Source of the DNA: Caprella mutica | Taxonomy: Eukaryota; Arthropoda; Malacostraca; Amphipoda; Caprellidae | Reading direction: 5' to 3' | NCBI GenBank assembly: GCA_947561585.1 | Contig: CANNZV010000123.1 | Span: 558,001-622,000, forward strand | Length of the DNA stretch: 64,000 nucleotides | In this document: positions 1-12,015 of the stretch, one piece after another | How positions within the stretch are numbered: position 1 is the stretch's first letter | How the letters are laid out: each line of letters begins with the position of its first letter | Translations under genes and position numbers: made by a program | Notes under the pieces: generated by a model | The model's input: the letters and a program-made list of their open reading frames with translations, nothing else | Database searches by the model: none | Told to the model about the DNA's origin: nothing

Positions 1-232
1 CATTTGTTTTTCATATAGAAATGTAATATTTTATGTCATTGTTTGGGATACTCAACAGCAATGAGCAATTAAATGTTCATAATTTAAGGTTCATAATTAA
101 TAGTTCATCATTATGGATTTATAGTGTGAGATTAATCATTAATTGTTCATAATGTAAGGAACATATAAAATTAACGTATTGTTCCTAGTTAAAGTTTCCT
201 ATTATAAGAATCATAATGTGTGGTGCGATTTG
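1..232. repeat. Degenerate GTTCATAATT-type repeat tract
   Basis: The motif GTTCATAATT and close variants (GTTCATCATT, GTTCATAATG) recur several times between about 70 and 165. The motif is related to the unit of the 14-bp array at 1086-1695 (GTTCAGAATTAAAG), which itself contains a few GTTCATAATT copies near 1620-1640. The tract looks like an old, decayed part of the same repeat family. No gene is visible here. Confidence 0.5.
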
Positions 233-310
233 AAGATTCAGAATTTAAAGATTCAGAATTTAAAGATTCAGAATTTGAAGATTCAGAATTTGAAGTTCAG
301 AATTAAAAGT
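233..310 (+). repeat. 15-bp tandem repeat, about 5 copies
   Basis: Five near-identical units of AAGATTCAGAATTTA lie head to tail; the last is shortened. The unit differs from the 14-bp unit at 1086-1695 mainly by one extra base, so the two arrays share an origin. A 64-codon open frame across this tract, with a repeated KIQNL peptide, is a by-product of the 15-bp period and is not called as a gene. Confidence 0.85.
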
Positions 311-493
311 GTAATCGAATTTAAATTAAATTATATTATTTTTCATTTATATTCATATAATTATCATAAGTAATCAGCGCCACCTGTCTAATTATTTAGG
401 AACCAAACTCTAAAAAATTCAGGTCATGGTTTTCAGTTTTGTTTTCGACATGCTAAAGTCAACACCTAAAAATCTGTGCCTAAAGTAAAGGAC

Positions 494-539
494 CCGTACA
501 CACGTAGGTTTTTTTAAGTCTTAACCTACGTGTGTACGG
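494..539. repeat. Perfect 17-bp inverted repeat (hairpin)
   Basis: The left arm 494-510 (CCGTACACACGTAGGTT) is the exact reverse complement of the right arm 523-539, with a 12-base T-rich spacer. The arms are more GC-rich than their surroundings. This may be a short foldback element or the end of a MITE; no transposase is nearby. The flanks 311-493 and 540-1085 hold no recognisable gene. Confidence 0.8.
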
Positions 540-1085
540 CCCTTAACTGTGTTCCGCTAAATTAGTTGAGAGTATTTTTTTGTGTATAATATTTTGTTGA
601 TAATAGCGTTAGCGCTATACTCGCTATAATTTCCTATCCTGTCCTACGGCCTTCAAATCTAAGTTTCTATCTTTAATTGTTGCTCTATTTTTGAACCCTT
701 CCAATTCCTTTTATTTTGTCTTGAAATTCTCTTGCAAAGTTTGCGATTTATGTTAGTCCAAAATGTGACTTTATGTCGATCATTTTTTTCATGTTTAAAT
801 CTAAATCTTTTATTTTTGTCATAGATTTGTGTAATTTGTTTAGAATGTTATTTTAAAGTTAGTTCTTGTATCATGAATGCAGGTACCGTTATATAACGTC
901 AAATATCCCTTCAATAATTCGAAACCGCAAATCTTCAAATGCATTTAACTTCATCCTCCTCCTTTCAACAATAAAACGCGTTACCTAAAATGAATAAAAT
1001 AGAACACAGAATTTGAGGCAAAAATAAATAGTATGGCGAAGTATAAAAATTATTAATCCACTAAATTTGTCGAGTGCGATAAAAA

Positions 1086-1695
1086 AAGGTTCAGAATTAA
1101 AGGTTTAGAATTAAAGGTTTAGAATTAAAGGTTCAGAATTAAAAGTTCAGAATTAAAATTTCAGAATTAAAGATTCAGAATTAAAAGTTCAGAATTAAAG
1201 GTTCAGAATTAAAGATTCAGAATTAAAAGTTCAGAATTAAAGGTTCAGAATTAAAAGTTCAGAATTAAAAGTTCAGAATTAAAAGTTCAGAATTAAAAGT
1301 TCAGAATTAAAGGTTCAGAATTAAAGATTCAGAATTAAAAGTTCAGAATTAAAGGTTCAGAATTAAAAGTTCAGAATTAAAAGTTCAGAATTAAAAGTTC
1401 AGAATTAAAAGTTCAGAATTAAAAGTTCAGAATTAAAAGTTCAGAATTAAAAGTTCAGAATTAAATGTTCAGAATTAAAGGTTCAGAATTAAAAGTTCAG
1501 AATTAAAGGTTCAGAATTAAAAGTTCAGAATTAAAAGTTCAGAATTAAAAGTTCAGAATTAAAAGTTCAGAATTAAAAGTTCAGAATTAAAAGTTCAGAA
1601 TTAAAGGTTCAGAATTAAAAGTTCATAATTAAAAGTTCATAATTAAAAGTTCAGAATTAAAAGTTCAGAATTAAAGGTTCAGAATTAAAGGTTCA
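1086..1695 (+). repeat. 14-bp minisatellite, about 43 copies
   Basis: The unit is GTTCAGAATTAAAG, repeated without interruption for about 610 bp. The main variation is G or A in the base before GTTCAG, plus occasional GATTCAG, GTTTAG and GTTCATAATT forms. Variants are scattered rather than graded from one end. The unit has in-frame stop codons, so no long open frame results. Confidence 0.95.
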
Positions 1696-4104
1696 AATGA
1701 AACTTACCGTTTTTAGACTGTTGATGTTTTTTTCTTTTTTCAAAATTGTGAATCTTTTAATGATAAAATGATAGAAAGTTTGTTCTCTCTTTTCATAATT
1801 TTCACTGCTGATTGATAGATATAATGTCTGCCGTAAAAGGTTGGAGGTTTCTACATTTCTAACAACTAAAATTACAGAATCTTACGCATGGTGATAAATA
1901 TTCCAAATTATAAATATAATACATATATAATAGAAATTTCTAATAATTAGAAAAAATATACACATTTGATATATGTACAGTTAATAATGATTTAATAAAC
2001 AGAGTAATTAAATACAGAATTAAAGTTATTACTTATAGTAATAAGCAGATTCCAGTCAGAAACGAGATGAAACCTAATTATTATTCTGATTTATAGTGTG
2101 ACTAACAACCATAAAGTATACATTTTATGATTCAGATTATCATATAAAAAAAATATTATATAATTAATTAAACATGAGTTAGTAAATCGCGACTTATAAT
2201 ATTTAGATAATAATTTCAAAACTTTAAGCTCTTCACATAATCTCTTCACTATAATCAAGTTTCATAATTTATTTGTAATCAAATTTGAAACCCGTTCTCC
2301 ATATATATATTTTAACAATATAGTATTATTGCTAATGTTCAGGTTATTTATGTTTCATTGTAAGGGGAATTCATGTTTCTATACATGTTTTCACTAATAA
2401 TGTTCAGTGTTGAATTGCAAAGCTGTGATTTTTATGAGAAGTAAAAGTTTTTATTTATTTATTTTTATTTAATCATTTCATTTATTTTTTGATTTAATCA
2501 TTTCTATATATATAGAAAAAATTAAGTGTAGAATTTTGTAAAATTTTCAAAGATTGAATGTTAGGAAGAATAATATACAGGGATATAATCGTGTAGCTTT
2601 GATATTGGTTCGAAAAGAATTACGTTGGTTTTAATACAAATTCAAAACTTTAAAATATTATTATAAGCTGACATTTTACGTAACATATACCTATTTCAGT
2701 TTGGCACCCATTGTTTTGGATGATTTAATTCAGACGGGACTACTGTAGAATAAATCCTTAGGTTGTTATGCGACATTTCCTATGTTACTCTTGCAAATAC
2801 TTGACGGATTTTTATTTCAGCTGATAGATATCCCTGGGTTGAGTATAATAAACTTCAGTCTTCATGAATCTTAATGTAAAGAAATCACAAGATATAAGAT
2901 CATGTAATCAGAGAGGCCAATTATAATGTTCATTTCAACATTTGAATATTTGCTAACCCACCTGTTTCTTGCGTAAAGAAAATGTATAGGAATATTGTAA
3001 AATCGAAAAGAACATACCAAAAGACACACATGATTAAATCGAGCAAATTACATGAACTAATTGATAATTACCAATTGATAATTACTGAACGATATCTCAA
3101 AAATTTCATGTTTATTTGGGCATACGTTTTTCCAAAATCTAACAAGTTTATAATGGTGAACAGCACCATTATACACTCTGTACTACCAAATCGAGTCAAT
3201 TCAATGATAATATATTACTTTACTTTATTTATTAGGCTTTCAACTTAAATAGTGAAGGGACTCTTCAATTATAATGTATTATATAATTCAACAAACTATT
3301 TTCACCAGTTTCCTTCATATCAAATCTGTTGATGAAACAAACATTACTAAATAGTAGTTTTTTCGTATAAATAAAAATAGCAATCCTCTACCATTTTTAT
3401 AGTTCGTAAGAATTTAATGATCACTGATCATCGATAGTTATTTATTATTACATGTCATCAATAATTATTACCACCATACTGTTACTGAGCAGTTTTTTGA
3501 AGGCTAATAATACACAGTGTCATGGAAGGTCACTTATTTTACCCAAAGATGGTAAAGACTCCTATAACACGGATCTAACAATAATTAAAAAAAAGATAAC
3601 CTAACTTAAATAATAATAGTCCTAAAATATTAGCAAATGCAGTCTCTTTTATATAATGGTGAACAAAAGATGCATTAAAATTGATAAACTGGAGATTATA
3701 AAAGCAATTCATATAGTAATTAATAGCATTTAACTATGTTTACAATTTTACATCCAATTGAAAACTAGTTTTAAGATAAAAAGAACCCCTATCGAAATAA
3801 ATCCCTCTATTTCTTATGACTATAATACATAGTTTGACCACATAATTACTATTTTATAGCCTACTATTTAAATCACATTAACTTTTAAGCTTCATTCAAC
3901 AGTACATGTTACAAAAATACAAAGAAAATCTATATACAATTTAGTAAATTTAGGCATTTTAATTATGGAAGGTGACTATGTTGAGTGGATAGAAAGTTGG
4001 TAGAGTTGCGAAAGACATTTCTCTTATTGTCTTTGGCGTCAGTGGTCTATGGTTTGCCATGAACTGAGTAGCTAAAACTACCTACCGTGATGATTAGAGG
4101 GATG
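1696..4104. other. Gene-free AT-rich stretch
   Basis: No gene, tRNA or tandem repeat is recognised. An 88-codon open frame at 2982-3248 has no recognisable domain and ordinary AT-rich composition, so I treat it as chance. Confidence 0.5.
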
Positions 4105-5553
4105 AGCACCTGTACTCATATGTACTCACCTGTACTCACCTATACTCACCTGTACTCATATGAACTCACCTGCACTCACCTGTACTCATATGTACTCACC
4201 TGTACTCATATGTACTCACCTGTACTCATATGTACTCACCTGTACTCACCTGTACTCACCTGTACTCACCTGTACTCACCTGTACTCATATGTACTCACT
4301 TGTACTCATATGAACTCACCTGCACTCACCTGTACTCATCTTCACTCACTTTTACTCATCTTCTCTCACCTTTATTCATCTTCTTTCACCTTTACTCATC
4401 TTCTCTCACCTATACTCATCTTCTTTCACCTCTAATCACCTTCTTTCACCTTTACTCATCTTCTTTCACCTCTACTCATCTTTTTTCACCTTTACTCATC
4501 TTCTCTCACCTTTACTCATCTTCTTTCACCTCTAATCACCTTCTTTCACCTTTACTCATCTTCTCTCACCTTTACTCATCTTCTTTCACCTCTAATCACC
4601 TTCTTTCACCTTTACTCATCTTCTTTCACCTCTACTCATCTTTTTTCACCTTTACTCATCTTCTCTCACCTTTACTCATCTTCTTTCACCTCTAATCACC
4701 TTCTTTCACCTTTACTCAACTTCTCTCACCTTTACTCATCTTCTTTCACCTCTAATCACCTTCTTTCACCTTTACTCATCTTCTTTCACCTCTACTCATC
4801 TTTTTTCACCTTTACTCATCTTCTCTCACCTTTACTCATCTTCTTTCACCTCTACTCATCTTTTTTCACCTTTACTCATCTTCTCTCACCTTTACTCATC
4901 TTCTTTCACCTCTAATCACCTTCTTTCACCTTTACTCATCTTCTCTCACCTTTACTCATCTTCTTTCACCTCTAATCACCTTCTTTCACCTTTACTCATC
5001 TTCTTTCACCTCTAATCACCTTCTTTCACCTTTACTCATCTTCTCTCACCTTTACTCATCTTCTTTCACCTTTACTCATCTTCCCTCACCTTTACTCATC
5101 TTCTCTCACCTCTAATCACCTTCTTTCACCTCTACTCATCTTCTTTCACCTCTAATCACCTTCTTTCACCTTTACTCATCTTCTCTCACCTTTACTCACC
5201 TTCCCTCACCTTTACTCATCTTCTCTCACCTTTACTCATCTTCTTTCACCTTTACTCATCTTCTTTCACCTCTAATCACCTTCTTTCACCTCTACTCATC
5301 TTCTCTCACCTTTACTCATCTTCTCTCACCTTTACTCACCTTCCCTCACCTTTACTCATCTTCTCTCACCTTTACTCATCTTCTTTCACCTTTACTCATC
5401 TTCTTTCACCTCTAATCACCTTCTTTCACCTTTACTCATCTTCTCTCACCTTTACTCATCTTATTTCACCTCTACTCATCAGCTTTCACCTTTACTCATC
5501 TTCTCTCACCTTTACTCATCTTCTCTCACCTTTACTCACCTTCCCTCAGCTTC
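4105..5553 (+). repeat. 10-bp-grid pyrimidine-rich satellite, about 145 units
   Basis: The tract is a chain of 10-bp units. The first part (to about 4340) alternates TGTACTCACC and TGTACTCATA. The rest alternates two decamer types, TTCTTTCACC-like and TTTACTCATC- or TCTAATCACC-like, so the working unit is 20 bp. Every unit stays in register on one 10-bp grid for 1.45 kb, with no visible insertion or deletion. The plus strand is nearly all pyrimidine with one or two A per unit. Open frames of 202 and 91 codons here have repeated THLYS-type peptides and arise because 10 bp cycles through all frames every 30 bp. I do not consider them coding. Confidence 0.95.
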
Positions 5554-6524
5554 CCTTTTAGCGCCCTTACCCTTGTCAGTACCCGTTCTACCTCAGGAAG
5601 GTCATTTTGTCACTCATTCAGGGATGGAAGCAATGATGAGATTTGCTGCTGCAGCCTCCACTCATAATACATATGTGTATATTGTATACATGTACGAACG
5701 TACAGTCTACCCGTAATTATTCTTTGACAGTTTACTTATTTCACACTTCTAAAAATATATTTAACTAATTATAAAGATTGTAGATATTTTATAGTTGATC
5801 TGGGTACACGATGACAAATGTTAAAAAATGTAAACTGATAGTAAATTTGAACACTGTTATTTTGAGAAATTAACATCATGCTGACACACTTTTCTTAGAT
5901 AGTAACTTGCCTTTAATAGTCTACGCTATTTTCACAAGTTGGGAAAAACTTGGCTCATTATACAACTTAGTGCTAGGTGCTCGAGTTCTGTGAGATTTTC
6001 TTCAGGCTGGAAGTACGATCTTTATAGTACTGCAGATAATTTAAAATATCAGAAACATAATGTGGGGTAAGGGACCAATTTTGTACTGTCAATAAAAAAA
6101 ATCACATTAACACTCATTAGATGTCACGTAAATACAGAAATACAGTAACGAGTTCATTAGCTGTGAGAGAAGTCATTTTTTACACACTAATAATTTGTTT
6201 TACAATTTTCAACTATAACTTTCACTTTTTTAGGACTGTACACAAAGCCACTACATTAGCACATGTACTACACAGTCTACAGGGAGAAAAAAGTTTAAAC
6301 ATATGTTTCATGTCTATTGGGTCGTCAATTTATGCTTTGAATCAATTCATTACGTGAGTTGATTGGACTTTATTCATGTTTTCATGTGTGTTAAATCAAC
6401 CATGACGTGGTGTGTCATCAAACATCAGTTAATTCAATTCAATTTATTGATTGAATCAATTTAACCGGAGCTATGGTGTGGATTATCCCTAAAGGAGCTT
6501 TAACTTACTTGTCTTTTGATATCA
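5554..6524. other. Gene-free stretch between two arrays
   Basis: Unique AT-rich DNA with no recognisable gene. The first about 100 bp are less AT-rich. A 78-codon open frame at 6121-6357 shows no domain. Confidence 0.45.
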
Positions 6525-7122
6525 TTACAGTGACTGTTTTCTCTGATAGTACATCATCACAGTGACTCTTTTCTCTGATAGTACATCATCACAGTGACTC
6601 TTTTCTCTGATAGTACATCATCACAGTGACTCTTTTCTCTGATAGTACATCATCACAGTGACTCTTTTCTCTGATAGTACATCATCACAGTGACTCTTTT
6701 CTCTGATAGTACATCATCACAGTGACTCTTTTCTCTGATAGTACATCATCACAGTGACTCTTTTCTCTGATAGTACATCATCACAGTGACTTTTCTCTGA
6801 TAGTACATCATCACAGTGACTCTTTTCTCTGATAGTACATCATCACAGTGACTCTTTTCTCTGATAGTACATCATCACAGTGACTCTTTTCTCTGATAGT
6901 ACATCATCACAGTGACTTTTCTCTGATAGTACATCATCACAGTGACTCTTTTCTCTTATAGTACATCATCACAGTGACTCTTTTCTCTGATAGTACATCA
7001 TCACAGTGACTCTTTTCTCTGATAGTACATCATCACAGTGACTCTTTTCTCTGATAGTACATCATCACAGTGACTTTTCTCTGATAGTACATCATCACAG
7101 AGACTCTTTTCTCTGATAGTTT
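6525..7122 (-). repeat. 32-bp minisatellite, array 1 (reverse orientation), about 18 copies
   Basis: The plus strand reads CTCTGATAGTACATCATC followed by ACAGTGACTCTTTT. This is the exact reverse complement of the unit in the arrays at 13968-15062 and 28383-28886. Copies are nearly identical. Three copies (near 6788, 6914 and 7072) share a 2-bp deletion giving GTGACTTTT, spaced 126 and 158 bp apart, which points to copying of the deleted unit within the array. The array ends in a run of nine T. Confidence 0.96.
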
Positions 7123-7682
7123 TTTTTTACAAATCAGATGTCTGAGTATCTAGAACGGTGTCATGGAAGATCTGCCTCGTGCCACTAGTGACTTCCATGC
7201 ATGTAATGCAACTATAGTGTCGTACCACTAGTAATCAATTGAAAGGTGACACAGAGTGATGCACAGATCAACTCAATATTGTCACCCTACTGCTTCAAAT
7301 TTATACATATAATAAAATTAGAACAAGATCACGTTCGAAATAAATTTATATGTTTGAATACTGAAAATAGAGATTGCACTATAAAAGTCGAGTATTTGCG
7401 AGTAAATCGGGCCACGTTTTAACAACCATCAAACCTTCATATAACTTAAGAGATCTCTTCCACACTAAATTATAATTTCTCATGACATTCTTTGAATTTG
7501 TAGACTTAAGGTTATATAACATATCATAGATAACAGAATAAATTTCAATCTGGTATTTGCTTTGTCACCAATTAGTTTTCTAATTAATTAACCTTCACTA
7601 TCCGACATTTCTGTGATTCAATAGAAGAACAAGTAATCTAAACTAAGTAAATTTATCAATTGTTGTCATAAATTTTATGGTA
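7123..7682. other. Gene-free AT-rich stretch
   Basis: No gene or repeat recognised between the 32-bp array and the first family A element. Confidence 0.4.
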
Positions 7683-8065
7683 ACTAGATGATGGGCCCTC
7701 GTAGAGCACATACCTGCACCACCGCTTATAAATGACCTTGATTATCCATAAGTATGCTTATAAATGACCTTGACCTTCTACCAGTTTACTCCCAAAATCT
7801 ATTCAAATAGTTCCTAGCTGTATAATGACCAATTTTTCCACCAAACTTCAGGCAATTTGATCGAATGATCTCAGAGTTTTGAATGACCTTGATCTTTGAC
7901 CTGATCACTTCAAAATCTTATCAAATTGTTCCTGGATAATGTCCAATCGTCCCACCAAATATCAAGGAATTTGGTTGAATATTTTCGAAGTCTGTGAATA
8001 AAAGATGACAAATAAATTAATAGATGCCGACAAAAACATTACCTTCCGCAATCTGTGAAGGTATA
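7683..8065 (+). mobile_element. Family A interspersed element, copy 1
   Basis: This copy shares its left end (a GTAGAGCACATACC core), internal GACCTTGA-rich units and right-end hairpin (ACCTTCCGCA then GAAGGT, 8041-8062) with copies 2 to 4. It holds two internal units, recognisable by the phrase CCACCAAA. It encodes no protein, so it is non-autonomous if it was ever mobile. It contains TGACCTTGA at 7733, 7765 and 7884, the reverse complement of TCAAGGTCA. No target-site duplication was found. Confidence 0.75.
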
Positions 8066-10074
8066 ATTATGCATATAGGTTCACTTTAAGGTACCTATAA
8101 TGATCCTTATCCTTATTATAGTTTTAATTTTTAGAGCTATTGTAGTTTTTTTCTCCGCTTGAAGTTCTGTGGGAAGAAGCAGAATCACAAGAGTTTCTTA
8201 AATTACATATATTCATAATAAAACTATAAAACCAAATTTAGAATGGTTTGCACTTATATAATCATTGCCTCATTTCTAAGGAGTAGAAGGAGTGGCGGGA
8301 TAAAAATAGATAGGAGGGGAGCTTTAAGTAAAAGTTACATATTATTATATGTATGCATTATTTTTTTATATATGTAAAAGTAAAATGTTTGGAGTCTGTT
8401 TTGTTTTTTAGTAGAGTCTACTGTACTAATATAATTGAAGACCATTTTTACTGTAATAACAAATTGACACTTCTTTGTCGCGTCTGCTGTCACGATCTAT
8501 TTATGGGCTCAATTGTCCTGGTCTCAGTTGACATGGGTACAATTATTATCTTGGGCTCAATTGGCGTTGGACCAAACGAACCAGGCCATGTAGTCCATAT
8601 GAACTAGGCTATTGCCTCCCCCCCCCCCTAAGGACTGCTAACCTAACCTTTTGTATAACTTTTAGAATACAGATTTGCAACTATCGAACCCGTCATCCCC
8701 ACGCCCATCACCTAGTGACTAAGATAATGATAAGATATTCATATCCTAACATTTATCGATAAGCAAACACTATTTATGCTGCAACACCAATCATAGGATT
8801 GTCAGAAATATCATATTTGAATGAAAAACAGAAGTCATTGTTCATAATTATTTTATTTCTTTCAGATAAGCTTAAGCCGGCCAAAATGATTTTAAAAATA
8901 TGATCCTATTATAACATTAATTCACTATGTAGAATCAAAAAGATAGGATTTTTTTTTATTTAATTGAGGGAATTTACATTTATTAATCCTTTATTCATTT
9001 AATTAATGGATATTCTTCAATTTACACGTATGACATGGTTTAACGCTATTTTACAACATGTATTCGAAGCGTTCAAACAATTATCAACCCAGGTATATCA
9101 AACCAAAAAAAAAAAAAAATTATAACGTATCCGTAGCTAGTAATTTCAAAACTGAGAAAAAAATTCAGATATAAACTCACTAAAAAATAAATCAATGTAT
9201 ATATGATAAGAAATATTATAAATGGAAATTAATGAATATAATATATGAATAAGTTTCAAATATATGAAAAATATTATACTTATTTTTAATTGAATATTGG
9301 CAAAGAAATTAAGTTCAACCTAAAATATTACATGATTTACTTCAAATTATTTTGAAATGGTATTTATTTAATATACAGCATATTATAATGCACATGTAAA
9401 TCATTTAATTAATATTACCTTAATTTTCTAAAAGCTGTTTGGTTCAATCCTACATTAGCATATCATGATATCAAATTATGAAATCTGCCAAGAGGTGAAA
9501 GTCATTTGCTCAGCTTTCCCTCTCCTCATCAGAAAACATAAAGCACTAAGTTTATGTTCGGTTTCTATTTTTTCTGTTTGTGTACTCCGAAAATATTTGT
9601 ATATCAAATTTGAATTCATCTTTTTAAATTCTCGTCTCTAAAATCAAATGGAATATTGCATCACTTTATTCGGTACTTAAGACAGAAAATGAACTGAGAA
9701 ACTTGTTCTCCCTTCGGTTCAGATTATGAACAAATTCTAGCATCATAGTATGTCATATGTCAGAGTTAGAATGCAAAAAACAAAAGAAAAAAACTTTTTT
9801 CTAAATATTAATCATGGGTTGAAAACTCATAACACTGTTGTTAAGAATAGCAGAACTAAATACAAGGGACTTTGATGTCGAAATTGTGAGAATAGTGATG
9901 ATACATTAATTGGGCTAATGACATTAATTCCATCGAAATAATAGACTACTTCACATGGTAACCTTTTCAAGTACAACTCATATCAATAACCAAATCGAAT
10001 TGGATAGAAAATAAACAATTTAATAAAAAAAAATTTCATATGCCACAGACTCGGTTCTAACTCATATAATAACT
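8066..10074. other. Gene-free AT-rich stretch with an 11-base C run
   Basis: Contains a run of 11 C at 8618-8628 and an A run at about 9106-9119. An 84-codon open frame at 8353-8607 has no recognised domain. Nothing else stands out. Confidence 0.4.
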
Positions 10075-10672
10075 AGATTATGTGCACTTGGTAGAGCACA
10101 TACCTTCGCCACCGATTATCCGTTTGCTACTAAAATCTAATTAACCGGTGACTGGATAGTGACCAATCGTCCAACCAAGTTTCATGTAATATGGTTCAAT
10201 ACTTTTTTGAGTTATTGAGTTATAAATGACCTTGACCATGACCTTTGACTGGATCGCTTCAAAAATTGTACTAGATCGTTCCTGGACATCGACCAATTGT
10301 ACCATCAAATTTCAGACAATTTGGTTGAATACTTTTGGAGTTATAGAGTTACAAATGGCCTTGACCTTGATCTTTGACCTTTGACCCGATCGCTGCCAAA
10401 ATCTAACAAAAGGGCTCCTGTATATTCACCAATTGTCCCACCAAATTTCATGCAATATGGTTCAATACTTTTTGAGTTATAAGTGACCATGACCTTGACC
10501 TTTGACCTTGTCGCTTCCAAAATTCTACCAGCAGGTCACTGGACATGGAACAATCGTTTCACCAAATTTCAGGCAATATAATTGAACATTTTTTCAGTTA
10601 AGTGAATAATAAGATGATAAATAAATAAATAAATGCCGTCAATAATATTACCTTCCCGCATTCTGTTGGTAG
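10075..10672 (+). mobile_element. Family A interspersed element, copy 2 (longest)
   Basis: The left end reads TATGTGC, ten bases, GCACATA, a perfect 7-bp inverted repeat, followed by CCTTCGCCACC. Four internal units of about 130 bp follow. They alternate between a type reading TTTCATGCAATATGG and a type reading TTTCAGACAATTTGG, so the real repeat is a dimer present twice. The right end carries ATTACCTTCCCGCATTCTG, one side of the terminal hairpin. TGACCTTGA lies at 10227, 10362 and 10490, with perfect RGGTCA direct repeats at 10375-10387 and 10496-10508. No protein is encoded. The class is unsettled: hairpin ends and internal tandem units recall Helitron-like or Pearl-type non-autonomous elements. 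Confidence 0.8.
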
Positions 10673-11930
10673 AGCAGAATTAGAACTTCACTATATTAAC
10701 ATCATTTAAATTTGAATGAAAATCTGAAATGTGCAAATATTCATGTATATACTAGGTATCAAACAAAACTGATGACCATAAATTGAATTTTCTTCAATTT
10801 TGTCAATGATGGGATAAGATGAAGGACTATTTACTTTCTACAGAGTTTGGTACTTTGTAGCAAAGACTTTATCAAATTCTTATGCAGAATAAATCGATTG
10901 AGCTTCAAATTATTTCAATGATGAGCGAAATACATAAACAAACAAGCATGACTTTTATTATATTTCATTCACTTGTGACATATAAACACGCTGTGGAAAA
11001 GCCTTCACATGTGTATCTATTAAAGTATAAATTTGAATAAACTCAAGAAGTTGTATTTTAGAGTGATGAATATAGACATATAAATCAAAAATACTCGTTA
11101 TTTTGCTAAATATTCCATCATTGTAGCTCAAAACTTGACCGCTAGAGAGGCTAAAAGTTTAAACGATATACCGTTAATAATTGTACGTGAATTACCTGTA
11201 CTGAAATGCCTCTCGTGAAAAACAGCTCTTCTGGAGTCATGACTGTATTCTCGCAAATGATCGATATATTTTGTATCCTAAAGTAAAATTAAGTACTTAT
11301 TTCTGAAGAATACCCACACATATCCTGTTCTAAATTGTGACAATTGTAAATTGTCACAGTTCGTGAACGAATTTGGTAAACCGTGATAGCGTGCAACATA
11401 TCATATACCATCAAAAACACATTATCTAGTTTTAGAGATAAGGAAAAATCAATCATAAAATGAACAACATCAAAAATGACAATAATGTAACTGAAATACA
11501 ATTTACATGCTAAGAATATATTTCATAAAGCCATAACGTTTCCTCTTTTGAAATTGAATTATTTTAAACTGTAGGTATAACGATTACCAGTCCCGACTAA
11601 TCATCGCTGTTTAAAGACGTCACGTTTCAATTAATATATATGAATAATAAAATATTATTAACATTTATATTTACGACATTGTCAATTAAAAGTAACAATT
11701 TTTATGGTCATAGGCCTAAGTATTACATAACAGGTTGACGACAATTAAAATACAATATCCCATCTCTCAAATTCACATTTCTGTTAACTCTTTAAAAACA
11801 TACAGCTTTTTCTTCACTAGCACTTGCTTATTAATTTAACACATACGAAGAGTCCTGTTCTTACACTGGTTGTCCTTCCATTGACCTAATTCCTGCCTGT
11901 ATTTCCATAGTCCTAAGAGACTCGTCGTAT
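10673..11930. other. Gene-free stretch upstream of the chitin-binding gene
   Basis: AT-rich unique DNA. A 70-codon minus-strand open frame at 11289-11501 has no recognisable domain. Distal regulatory sites of the downstream gene may lie here, but none is identified. Confidence 0.4.
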
Positions 11931-11933
11931 ATC

Positions 11934-12009
11934 GTGAATGTCTGCAACTACATACGACTTCTTCGTAGCGTCCATACGTGTCCACCGTTCAGAAGGTCAA
12001 AGTCGTATG
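11934..12009 (+). promoter_or_regulatory. Proximal promoter cluster: GTCGTAT motifs and AGGTCA half-site
   Basis: GTCGTAT occurs at 11934-11940 and 12002-12008 on the plus strand and as CATACGAC at 11951-11958. The related CCATACG is at 11972-11978. An AGGTCA nuclear-receptor half-site lies at 11994-11999, directly before the TATA box. The segment is visibly richer in G and C than the flanking DNA. Three copies of one heptamer within 80 bp suggest a transcription-factor site; no factor is assigned. Confidence 0.45.
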
Positions 12010-12015
12010 GGACAT

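Noticed and set aside
4087..4695. 202-codon open frame with Thr/His/Leu/Tyr/Ser repeats
   Set aside because: It is a translation of the decamer satellite. There is no unique flanking domain, and the array continues far past the stop.
10075..10110. tRNA-derived SINE head in family A, because GGTAGAGCACATACC resembles an A box
   Set aside because: No B box (GGTTCGANTCC) follows in any copy, and the left end is better explained as a TATGTGC/GCACATA hairpin.
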